DNA from: Fasciola hepatica | Lineage: Eukaryota > Platyhelminthes > Trematoda > Plagiorchiida > Fasciolidae | DNA length: 64,000 nt | Assembly (NCBI GenBank): GCA_948099385.1 | Contig: CANUEZ040000191.1 | Location: forward strand, 3,162,001 to 3,226,000 | Direction of reading: 5' to 3' | In this document: positions 26,201-37,299 of the stretch, one piece after another | Numbering within the stretch: the first letter of the stretch is position 1 | Layout of the letters: each line of letters starts with the position of its first letter | Made by a program: the position numbers and the translations under genes | Notes under the pieces: model-generated | What the model saw: only the letters and a program-made list of their open reading frames with translations | Told to the model about the DNA's origin: nothing | Databases searched by the model: none

Positions 26201-28374
26201 TCATGTATTGTATATGTTGAACAAAGCGTTGAGACCCATATCGGATAGCCTTGTGGTTTGGGTGTTCGACTGACATTCGTTCACCCAAACCCTTGTTCGT
26301 GTCCCCGTGTGGGCTCTGTCCATGTGCAATGCTCATGATTCCCTTAGCGGATCAAACAGCTGTACAGTGCTTCCATCATTTTCAATGGTCAGTTCAGTGT
26401 TCAAGCTGCATGGGGAATCATATTATACAAATCTACTCTGCTACTGCTCTATTGCATTGTATGAGCAATCTGTGTGGGGATTGTTCATAAGGGAATGCCT
26501 TGGTTTTACTTAGGCCCATAAATAGAGAAGTGATGCAACATAGGATTGGATCGGTGTGCGAGAATTTGGTTGTTACCGTTCAAAGCGAAAGCGAAAGCCG
26601 AAGCCAATTTGGGGATTGTGCTATATCATGTAGTGTATATGTTGAACAAAGCGTTGAGACCCATATCGGATAGCCTTGTGGTTTGGGTGTTCGACTGACA
26701 TTCGTTCACCCCAACCCTTGTTCGTGTCCCCGTGTGGGCTCTGTCCATGTGCAATGCTCATGATTCCCTTAGCGGATCAAACAGCTGTACAGTGCTTCCA
26801 TGATTTTCAATGGTCAGTTCAGTGTTCAAGCTGCATGGAGAATCATATTATACAAATATACTCTGGTACTGCTCTATTGCATTGTATGAGCAATCTGTGT
26901 GGGGATTGTTCATAAGGGGATGCCTTGGTTTTACTTAGGCCCATAAATAGAGAAGTGATGCAACATAGAATTGGATCGGTGTGCGAGAATTTGATTTTTA
27001 CCTTTCAACGCGAAAGCGAACGTCGAATCCAATTTGTGGATTGTGCTATATCATGTATTGTATATGTTGAACAAAGCGTTGAGACCCATATCTGATAGCC
27101 TTGTGGTTTGGGTGTTCGACTGACAATCGTTCACCCAAACCCTTGTTCGTGTCCCCGTGTGGGCTCTGTCCATGTGCAATGCTCATGATTCCCTTAGCGG
27201 ATCAAACAGCTGTACAGTGATTCCAAAAGTTTCAATGGTCAGTTCAGTGTTCAAACTGCATGGAGAATCATATTATACAAATCTATTCTGCTACTGCTCT
27301 ATTGCATTGTATGAGCAATCTGTGTGGGGATTGTTCATAAGGGAATGCCTTGGTTTTACTTAGGCCCATAAATAGAGAAATGATGGAACATAGGATTGGA
27401 TCGGTGTGCGAGAATTTGGTTGTTACCGTTCAAAGCGAAAGCGAAAGCCGAATCGTATTTTGGATTGTGCTACATCATGTCGTGTATATGTTGAACAAAG
27501 CGTTGAGACCCATATCGGATAGCCTTGTGGTTTGGGTGTTCGACTGACAATCGTTCACCCCAACCCTTGTTCGTGTCCCCGTGTGGGCTCTGTCCATGTG
27601 CAATTCTCATGATTCCCATGGCGGATCAAACAGCTGTACAGTGCTTCCATCATTTTCAATGGTCAGTTCAGTGTTCAAGCTGCATTGAGAATCATATTAT
27701 ACAAATCTACTCTGCTACTGCTCTATTGCATTGTATGAGCAATCTGTGTGGGGATTGTTCATAAGGGAATGCCTTGGTTTTACTTAGGCCCATAAATAGA
27801 GAAGTGATGGATCATAGGATTGGATCGGTGTGCGAGAATTTGGTTGTTACCGTTCAAAGCGAAAGCGAAAGCCGAATCCAATTTGGGGATTGTGCTATAT
27901 CATGTAGTGTATATTTTGAACAAAGCGTTGAGACCCATATCGGATAGCCTTGTGGTTTGGGTGTTCGACTGACAATCGTTCACCCCAACCCTTGTTCGTG
28001 TCCCCGTGTGGGCTCTGTCCATGTGCAATGCTCATGATTCCCTTAGCGGATCAAACAGCTGTACAGTGCTTCCATCATTTTCAATGGTCAGTTCAGTGTT
28101 CAAGCTGCATGGAGAATCATATTATACAAACCTACTCTGCTACTGCTCTATTGCATTGTATGAGCAATCTGTGTGGGGATTGTTCATAAGGGAATGCCTT
28201 GGTTTTAATTAGGCCCATAAATAGAGAAGTGATGGAACATAGGATTGGATCGGTGTGCGAGAATTTGGTTGTTACCGTTCAAAGCGAAAGCGAAAGCCGA
28301 AGCCAATTTGGGGATTGTGCTATATCATGTATTGTATATGTTGAACAAAGCGTTGAGACCCATATCGGATAGCC
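23277..28374 (+). repeat. Irregular monomers (m55-m66), no clean HOR
   Basis: Twelve monomers run with 425-bp spacing and two 1-bp deletions: one near 25727 ('gagaatttgatgtta') and one near 27457 ('gaatcgtattttggattg'). The 'gaagttcgttgtt' haplotype reappears once at about 24438. Several monomers carry private changes, for example m61 (25826) with 'tcggagttggctctctcc' and m64 (27101) with 'attccaaaagtttcaatgg'. Divergence between neighbours is visibly higher than in the hexamer. No gene or foreign sequence is seen. Confidence 0.85.
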
Positions 28375-30074
28375 TTGTGGTTTGGGTGTTCGACTGACAA
28401 TCGTTCACCCCAACCCTTGTTCGTGTCCCCGTGTGGGCTCTGTCCATGTGCAATGCTCATGATTCCCATGGCGGATCAAACAGCTGTACAGTGCTTCCAT
28501 CATTTTCAATGGTCAGTTCAGTGTTCAAGCTGCATTGAGAATCATATTATACAAATCTACTCTGCTACTGCTGTATTGCATTGTATGAGCAATCTGTGTG
28601 GGGATTGTTCATAAGGGAATGCCTTGGTTTTACTTAGGCCCATAAATAGAGAAGTGATGTAACATAGGATTGGATCGGTGTGCGAGAATTTGGTTGTTAC
28701 CGTTCAAAGCGAAAGCGAAAGCCGAATCAAAGTTGGGGATTGTGCTATATCATGTAGTGTATATGTTGAACAAAGCGTTGAGACCCATATGGGATAGCCT
28801 TGTGGTTTGGGTGTTCGACTGACAATCGTTCACCCAAACCCTTGTTCGTGTCCCCGTGTGGGCTCTGTCCATGTGCAATGCTCTTGCTTCACTTAGCGGA
28901 TCAAACAGCTGTACAGTGCTCCCATAATTTTCAATGGTCAGTTCAGTGTTCAAGCTGCATGGAGAATCATATTATACAAATCTACTCTGCTACTGCTCTA
29001 TTGCATTGTATGAGCAATCTGTGTGTGGATTGTTCATAAGGGAATGCCTTGGTTTTACTTAGGCCCATACATAGAGAAGTGATGGAACATAGGATTGGAT
29101 CGGTGTGCGAGAATTTGGTTGTTACCGTTCAAAGCGAAAGCGAAAGCCGAATCCAATTTGGGGATTGTGCTATAACATGTATTGTATATTTTGAACAAAG
29201 CGTTGAGACCCATATCGGATAGCCTTGTGGTTTGGGTGTTCGACTGACAATCGTTCACCCCAACCCTTGTTCGTGTCCCCGTGTGGGCTCTGTCCATGTG
29301 CAATGCTCATGATTCCCTTAGCGGATCAAACAGCTGTACAGTGCTTCCATCATTTTCAATGGTCAGTTCAGTGTTCAAGCTGCATTGAGAATCATATTAT
29401 ACAAATCTACTCTGCTACTGCTGTATTGCATTGTATGAGCAATCTGTGTGGGGATTGTTCATAAGGGAATGCCTTGGTTTTACTTAGGCCCATAAATAGA
29501 GAAGTGATGTAACATAGGATTGGATCGGTGTGCGAGAATTTGGTTGTTACCGTTCAAAGCGAAAGCGAAAGCCGAATCCAATTTGGGGATTGTGCTATAT
29601 CATGTAGTGTATATGTTGAACAAAGCGTTGAGACCCATATGGGATAGCCTTGTGGTTTGGGTGTTCGACTGACAATCGTTCACCCAAACCCTTGTTCGTG
29701 TCCCCGTGTGGGCTCTGTCCATGTGCAATGCTCTTGCTTCACTTAGCGGATCAAACAGCTGTACAGTGCTCCCATAATTTTCAATGGTCAGTTCAGTGTT
29801 CAAGCTGCATGGAGAATCATATTATACAAATCTACTCTGCTACTGCTCTATTGCATTGTATGAGCAATCTGTGTGTGGATTGTTCATAAGGGAATGCCTT
29901 GGTTTTACTTAGGCCCATACATAGAGAAGTGATGGAACATAGGATTGGATCGGTGTGCGAGAATTTGGTTGTTACCGTTCAAAGCGAAAGCGAAAGCCGA
30001 ATCCAATTTGGGGATTGTGCTATAACATGTATTGTATATTTTGAACAAAGCGTTGAGACCCATATCGGATAGCC
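28375..30074 (+). repeat. Dimer HOR, 850 bp, two copies (m67-m68, m69-m70)
   Basis: m67 and m69 (28375, 29225) share 'gctgcattgagaatc' and 'ctactgctgtattgc'. m68 and m70 (28800, 29650) share 'gctcttgcttcac' and 'gtgctcccataattttc'. The linker after m68 and m70 has 'cccatacatagag' in both, and that after m67 and m69 has 'gatgtaacatagg'. Visible differences are 'cccatggcgg' versus 'cccttagcgg' and 'aatcaaagttgggg' versus 'aatccaatttgggg'. The second copy feeds directly into the pentamer block. Confidence 0.88.
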
Positions 30075-32003
30075 TTGTGGTTTGGGTGTTCGACTGACAA
30101 TCGTTCACCCCAACCCTTGTTCGTGTCCCCGTGTGGGCTCTGTCCATGTGCAATGCTCATGATTCCCTTAGCGGATCAAACAGCTGTACAGTGCTTCCAT
30201 CATTTTCAATGGTCAGTTCAGTGTTCAAGCTGCATTGAGAATCATATTATACAAACCTACTCTGCTACTGCTCTATTGCATTGTATGAGCAATCTGTGTG
30301 GGGATTGTTCATAAGGGAATGCCTTGGTTTTACTTAGGCCCAAAAATACAGAAATGATGGAAAATGGGATTGGATCGGTGTGCGAGAATTTGGTTGTTAC
30401 CGTTCAAAGCGAAAGCGAAAGCCGAATCCAATTTGGGGATTGTGCTATATCATGTATTGTATATGTTGAACAAAGCGTTGAGACCCATATCGGATAGCCT
30501 TGTGGTTTGGGTGTTCGACTGTCAATCGTTAACCCCAACCCTTGTTCGTGTCTCCGTGTGGGCTCTGTCCATGTGCAATGCTCATGATTCCCTTAGCGGA
30601 TCAAACAGCTGTACAGTGCTTCCATCATTTTCAATGGTCAGTTCAGTGTTCAAGCTGCATGGAGAATCATATTATACAAATCTACTCTGCTACTGCTCTA
30701 TTGCATTGTATGAGCAATCTGTGTGGGGATTGTTCATAAGGGAATGCCTTGGTTTTAATTAGGCCCATAAATAGAGAAGTGATGGAACATAGGATTGGAT
30801 CGGTGTGCGAGAATTTGGTTGTTACCGTTCAAAGCGAAAGCGAAAGCCGAAGCCAATTTGGGGATTGTGCTATATCATGTATTGTATATTTTGAACAAAG
30901 CGTTGAGACCCATATCGGATAGCCTTGTGGTTTGGGTGTTCGACTGATATTCGTTCACCCCAATCCTTGTTCGTGTCCCCGTGTGGGCTCTGTCCATGTG
31001 CAATGCTCATGATTCCCTTAGTGGATCAAACAGCTGTACAGTGCTTCCATCATTTTCAATGGTCAGTTCAGTGTTCAAGCTGCATGGAGAATCATATTAT
31101 ACAAACCTACTCTGCTACTGCTCTATTGCATTGTATGAGCAATCTGTGTGGGGATTGTTCATAAGGGAATGCCTTGGTTTTACTTAGGCCCATAAATAGA
31201 GAAGTGATGGAACATAGGATTGGATCGGTGTGCGAGAATTTGGTTGTTACCGTTAATAGCCAATAAGAAAGCGGAAGCCAATTTGGGGACTGTGCTATAT
31301 CATGTATTGTATATGTTGAACAAAGCGTTGAGACCCATATCGGATAGCCTTGTGGTTTGGGTGTTCGACTGACAATCGTTAACCCCAACCCTTGTTCGTG
31401 TCCCCGTGTGGGCTCTGTCCATGTGCAATGCTCTTGCTTCACTTAGCGGATCAAACAGCTGTACAGTGCCTCCATAATTTTCAATGGTCAGTTCAGTGTT
31501 CAAGCTGCATGGAGAATCATATTATACAAATCTACTCTGCTACTGCTCTATTGCATTGTATGAGCAATCTGTGTGGGGATTGTTCATAAGGGAATGCCTT
31601 GGTTTTACTTAGGCCCATAAATAGAGAAGTGATGGAACATAGGATTGGATCGGTGTGCGAGAATTTGGTTGTTACCGTTCAAAGCGAAAGCGAAAGCCGA
31701 ATCAAAGTTGGGGATTGTGCTATATCATCTAGTGTATATGTTGAACAAAGCGTTGAGACCCATATCGGATAGCCTTATCGTTTGGGTTTTCTAGTGAGAA
31801 ACGTTAACCCCGACCCTTGTTCGTTCCCCCGTGTGGGCTCTGTCCATGTGCAATGCTCATGATTCCCTTAGCGGATCAAACAGCTCTACAGTGCTTCCAT
31901 CATTTTCAATGGTCACTTCAGTGTTCAAGCTGCATGGAGAATCATATTATACAAATCTACTCTGCTACTGCTGTATTGCATTGTATGAGCAATCTGTGTG
32001 TGA
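29879..32003 (+). repeat. Pentamer HOR copy 1 (2125 bp)
   Basis: This contains the linker with 'cccatacatagag', then m71-m75 (anchors 30075, 30500, 30925, 31350, 31775). Diagnostic alleles are 'gctataacatg', 'gactgtcaatcg' (m72), 'actgatattcg' (m73), the 'aatagccaataagaaagc' block with 'gctcttgcttcac' (m74), and the strongly altered segment at 31771 (m75). All recur 2125 bp later. I counted roughly eight differences from copy 2, so the copies are very similar but less so than the hexamer copies. Confidence 0.9.
31771..31830 (+). repeat. Divergent segment haplotype X, copy 1
   Basis: Within this 60-bp stretch about eleven bases differ from the monomer consensus: 'agccttatcgtttgggtttt' replaces 'agccttgtggtttgggtgtt', followed by 'ctagtgagaaacgttaac' and 'tcgttcccccg'. 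The length is unchanged and the flanks are ordinary monomer. A dense cluster of substitutions in one segment suggests copying from a diverged family member rather than independent point mutations. Confidence 0.85.
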
Positions 32004-34128
32004 ATTGTTCATAAGGGAATGCCTTGGTTTTACTTAGGCCCATACATAGAGAAGTGATGGAACATAGGATTGGATCGGTGTGCGAGAATTTGGTTGTTAC
32101 CGTTCAAAGCGAAAGCGAAAGCCGAATCCAATTTGGGGATTGTGCTATAACATGTATTGTATATTTTGAACAAAGCGTTGAGACCCATATCGGATAGCCT
32201 TGTGGTTTGGGTGTTCGACTGACATTCGTTCACCCCAACCCTTGTTCGCGTCCCCGTGTGGGCTCTGTCCATGTGCAATGCTCATGATTCCCTTAGCGGA
32301 TCAAACAGCTGTACAGTGCTTCCATCATTTTCAATGGTCAGTTCAGTGTTCAAGCTGCATTGAGAATCATATTATACAAACCTACTCTGCTACTGCTCTA
32401 TTGCATTGTATGAGCAATCTGTGTGGGGATTGTTCATAAGGGAATGCCTTGGTTTTACTTAGGCCCATAAATACAGAAATGATGGAAAATGGGATTGGAT
32501 CGGTGTGCGAGAATTTGGTTGTTACCGTTCAAAGCGAAAGCGAAAGCCGAATCCAATTTGGGGATTGTGCTATATCATGTATTGTATATGTTGAACAAAG
32601 CGTTGAGACCCATATCGGATAGCCTTGTGGTTTGGGTGTTCGACTGTCAATCGTTAACCCCAACCCTTGTTCGTGTCTCCGTGTGGGCTCTGTCCATGTG
32701 CAATGCTCATGATTCCCTTAGCGGATCAAACAGCTGTACAGTGCTTCCATCATTTTCAATGGTCAGTTCAGTGTTCAAGCTGCATGGAGAATCATATTAT
32801 ACAAATCTACTCTGCTACTGCTCTATTGCATTGTATGAGCAATCTGTGTGGGGATTGTTCATAAGGGAATGCCTTGGTTTTACTTAGGCCCATAAATAGA
32901 GAAGTGATGGAACATAGGATTGGATCGGTGTGCGAGAATTTGGTTGTTACCGTTCAAAGCGAAAGCGAAAGCCGAAGCCAATTTGGGGATTGTGCTATAT
33001 CATGTATTGTATATGTTGAACAAAGCGTTGAGACCCATATCGGATAGCCTTGTGGTTTGGGTGTTCGACTGATATTCGTTCACCCCAATCCTTGTTCGTG
33101 TCCCCGTGTGGGCTCTGTCCATGTGCAATGCTCATGATTCCCTTAGTGGATCAAACAGCTGTACAGTGCTTCCATCATTTTCAATGGTCAGTTCAGTGTT
33201 CAAGCTGCATGGAGAATCATATTATACAAACCTACTCTGCTACTGCTGTATTGCATTGTATGAGCAATCTGTGTGGGGATTGTTCATAAGGGAATGCCTT
33301 GGTTTTACTTAGGCCCATAAATAGAGAAGTGATGGAACATAGGATTGGATCGGTGTGCGAGAATTTGGTTGTTACCGTTAATAGCCAATAAGAAAGCGGA
33401 AGCCAATTTGGGGACTGTGCTATATCATGTATTGTATATGTTGAACAAAGCGTTGAGACCCATATGGGATAGCCTTGTGGTTTGGGTGTTCGACTGACAA
33501 TCGTTAACCCCAACCCTTGTTCGTGTCCCCGTGTGGGCTCTGTCCATGTGCAATGCTCTTGCTTCACTTAGCGGATCAAACAGCTGTACAGTGCCTCCAT
33601 AATTTTCAATGGTCAGTTCAGTGTTCAAGCTGCATGGAGAATCATATTATACAAATCTACTCTGCTACTGCTCTATTGCATTGTATGAGCAATCTGTGTG
33701 GGGATTGTTCATAAGGGAATGCCTTGGTTTTACTTAGGCCCATAAATAGAGAAGTGATGTAACATAGGATTGGATCGGTGTGCGAGAATTTGGTTGTTAC
33801 CGTTCAAAGCGAAAGCGAAAGCCGAATCAAAGTTGGGGATTGTGCTATATCATCTAGTGTATATGTTGAACAAAGCGTTGAGACCCATATCGGATAGCCT
33901 TATCGTTTGGGTTTTCTAGTGAGAAACGTTAACCCCGACCCTTGTTCGTTCCCCCGTGTGGGCTCTGTCCATGTGCAATGCTCATGATTCCCTTAGCGGA
34001 TCAAACAGCTCTACAGTGCTTCCATCATTTTCAATGGTCACTTCAGTGTTCAAGCTGCATGGAGAATCATATTATACAAATCTACTCTGCTACTGCTGTA
34101 TTGCATTGTATGAGCAATCTGTGTGTGA
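32004..34128 (+). repeat. Pentamer HOR copy 2 (2125 bp)
   Basis: The same five monomers in the same order, anchors 32200, 32625, 33050, 33475 and 33900. Differences from copy 1 include 'acattcgttc' for 'acaatcgttc' and 'ttcgcgtcc' for 'ttcgtgtcc' in the first monomer, 'gctgtattgc' for 'gctctattgc' in the third, and 'cccatatggg' for 'cccatatcgg' before the fourth. Homology ends just downstream, where 'cccatacatag' (copy 1 and copy 2 starts) is replaced by 'cccataaatag' near 34170. Confidence 0.9.
33896..33955 (+). repeat. Divergent segment haplotype X, copy 2
   Basis: Base-for-base the same altered segment as at 31771, 2125 bp downstream, carried there as part of the pentamer duplication. Confidence 0.85.
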
Positions 34129-37100
34129 ATTGTTCATAAGGGAATGCCTTGGTTTTACTTAGGCCCATAAATAGAGAAGTGATGGAACATAGGATTGGAT
34201 CGGTGTGCGAGAAATTGATTGTTACCGTTCAAAGCGAAAGCGAAAGCCGAATCCAATTTGGGGATTGTGCTATATCATGTAGTGTATATGTTGAACAAAG
34301 CGTTGAGACCCATATCGGATAGCCTTGTGGTTTCGGTGTTCGACTGACAATCGTTCACCCCAACCCTTGCTCGTGTCCCCGTGTGGGCTCTGTCCATGTG
34401 CAATGCTCATGATTCCCTTAGCGGATCAAACAGCTGTACAGTGCTCCCATCATTTTCAATGGTCAGTTCAGTGTTCAAGCTGCATGGAGAATCATATTAT
34501 ACAAACCTACTCTGCTACTGCTCTATTGCATTGTATGAGCAATCTGTGTGGGGATTGTTCATAAGGGAATGCCTTGGTTTTACTTAGGCCCTTAAATAGA
34601 GAAGTGATGGAACATAGGATTGGATCGGTGCGCGAGAGTTTGGTTGTTACCGTTCAAAGCGAAAGCGAAAGCCGAATCCAATTTGGGGATTGTGCTATAT
34701 CATGTATTGTATATTTTGAACAAAGCGTTGAGACCCATATCGGATAGCCTTGTGAATTGGGTGTTCGACTGACAATCGTTCACCCCAACCCTTGTTCGTG
34801 TCCCCGTGTGGGCTCTGTCCATGTGCAATGCTCATGATTCCCTTAGCGCATCAAACAGCTGTACAGTGCTTCCATCATTTTCAATGGTCAGTTCAGTGTT
34901 CAAGCTGCATGGAGAATCATATTATACAAATCTACTCTGCTACTGCTGTATTGCATTGTATGAGCAATCTGTGTGTGAATTGTTCATAAGGGAATGCCTT
35001 GGTTTTACTTAGGCCCATAAATAGAGAAGTGATGGAACATAGGATTGGATCGGTGTGCGAGAATTTGGTTGTTACCGTTCAAAGCGAAAGCGAAAGCCGA
35101 ATCAAAGTTGGGGATTGTGCTATATCATCTAGTGTATATGTTGAACAAAGTGTTGAGACCCATATCGGATAGCCTTATCGTTTGGGTTTTCTAGTGAGAA
35201 ACGTTAACCCCGACCCTTGTTCGTTCCCCCGTGTGGGCTCTGTCCATGTGCAATGCTCATGATTCCCTTAGCGGATCAAACAGCTCTACAGTGCTTCCAT
35301 CATTTTCAATGGTCACTTCAGTGTTCAAGCTGCATGGAGAATCATATTATACAAATCTACTCTGCTACTGCTGTATTGCATTGTATGAGCAATCTGTGTG
35401 TGAATTGTTCATAAGGGAATGCCTTGGTTTTACTTAGGCCCATAAATAGAGAAGTGATGGAACATAGGATTGGATCGGTGTGCGAGAAATTGATTGTTAC
35501 CGTTCAAAGCGAAAGCGAAAGCCGAATCCAATTTGGGGATTGTGCTATATCATGTAGTGTATATGTTGAACAAAGCGTTGAGACCCATATCGGATAGCCT
35601 TGTGGTTTCGGTGTTCGACTGACAATCGTTCACCCCAACCCTTGTTCGTGTCCCCGTGTGGGCTCTGTCCATGTGCAATGCTCATGATTCCCTTAGCGGA
35701 TCAAACAGCTGTACAGTGCTCCCATCATTTTCAATGGTCAGTTCAGTGTTCAAGCTGCATGGAGAATCATATTATACAAACCTACTCTGCTACTGCTCTA
35801 TTGCATTGTATGAGCAATCTGTGTGGGGATTGTTCATAAGGGAATGCCTTGGTTTTACTTAGGCCCATAAATAGAGAAGTGATGGAACATAGGATTGGAT
35901 CGGTGTGCGAGAATTTGGTTGTTAATGTTCAAAGCGAAAGCGAAAGCCGAATCCAATTTGGGGATTGTGCTTTATCATGTATTGTATAAGTTGAACAAAG
36001 CGTTGAGACCCATATCGGATAGCCTTGTGGTTTGGGTGTTCGACTGATATTCGTTCACCCCAATCCTTGTTCGTGTCCCCGTGTGGGCTCTGTCCATGTG
36101 CAATGCTCATGATTCCCTTAGCGGATCAAACAGCTGTACAGTGCTTCCATCATTTTCAATGGTCAGTTCAGTGTTCAAGCTGCATGGAGAATCATATTAT
36201 ACAAATCTACTCTGCTACTGCTCTATTGCATTGTATGAGCAATCTGTGTGGGGATTGTTCATAAGGGAATGCCTTGGTTTTACTTAGGCCCTTAAATAGA
36301 GAAGTGATGGAACATAGGATTGGATCGGTGCGCGAGAATTTGGTTGTTACCGTTCAAAGCGAAAGCGAAAGCCGAATCCAATTTGGGGATTGTGCTATAT
36401 CATGTATTGTATATTTTGAACAAAGCGTTGAGACCCATATCGGATAGCCTTGTGAATTGGGTGTTCGACTGACAATCGTTCACCCCAACCCTTGTTCGTG
36501 TCCCCGTGTGGGCTCTGTCCATGTGCAATGCTCATGATTCCCTTAGCGCATCAAACAGCTGTACAGTGCTTCCATCATTTTCAATGGTCAGTTCAGTGTT
36601 CAAGCTGCATGGAGAATCATATTATACAAATCTACTCTGCTACTGCTGTATTGCATTGTATGAGCAATCTGTGTGTGAATTGTTCATAAGGGAATGCCTT
36701 GGTTTTACTTAGGCCCATAAATAGAGAAGTGATGGAACATAGGATTGGATCGGTGTGCGAGAAATTGATTGTTACCGTTCAAAGCGAAAGCGAAAGCCGA
36801 AGCCAATTTGGGGATTGTGCTATATCATGTAGTGTATATGTTGAACAAAGCGTTCAGACCCATATCGGATAGCCTTGTGGTTTGGGTGTTCGACTGACAA
36901 TCGTTCACCCCAACCCTTGTTCGTGTCCCCGTGTGGGCTCTGTCCATGTGCAATGCTCATGATTCCCTTAGCGGATCAAACAGCTGTACAGTGCTTCCAT
37001 CATTTTCAATGGTCAGTTCAGTGTTCAAGCTGCATGGAGAATCATATTATACAAACCTACTCTGCTACTGCTCTATTGCATTGTATGAGCAATCTGTGTG

Positions 37101-37299
37101 GGGATTGTTCATAAGGGAATGCCTTGGTTTTACTTAGGCCCATAAATAGAGAAGTGATGGAACATAGGATTGGATCGGTGTGCGAGAATTTGGTTGTTAA
37201 TGTTCAAAGCGAAAGCGAAAGCCGAATCCAATTTGGGGATTGTGCTATATCATGTATTGTATATTTTGAACAAAGCGTTGAGACCCATATGGGATAGCC
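34129..37299 (+). repeat. Overlapping trimer (1275 bp) and tetramer (1700 bp) relationships, m81-m87
   Basis: m81 and m84 (34325, 35600) share 'gaaattgattgtta' upstream and 'gtggtttcggtg', 1275 bp apart, continuing the m80/m83 pairing. m82 and m86 (34750, 36450) share 'gtgaattgggtg', 'ttagcgcatcaaac' and the linker 'ggcccttaaatag', 1700 bp apart. The unit length therefore changes from five to three to four monomers within a few kilobases. m85 carries 'actgatattcg', a pentamer allele. Confidence 0.8.
35171..35230 (+). repeat. Divergent segment haplotype X, copy 3
   Basis: The same altered segment, 1275 bp after copy 2, in m83. It marks a trimer-spaced duplication overlapping the end of the pentamer block. 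Confidence 0.85.
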
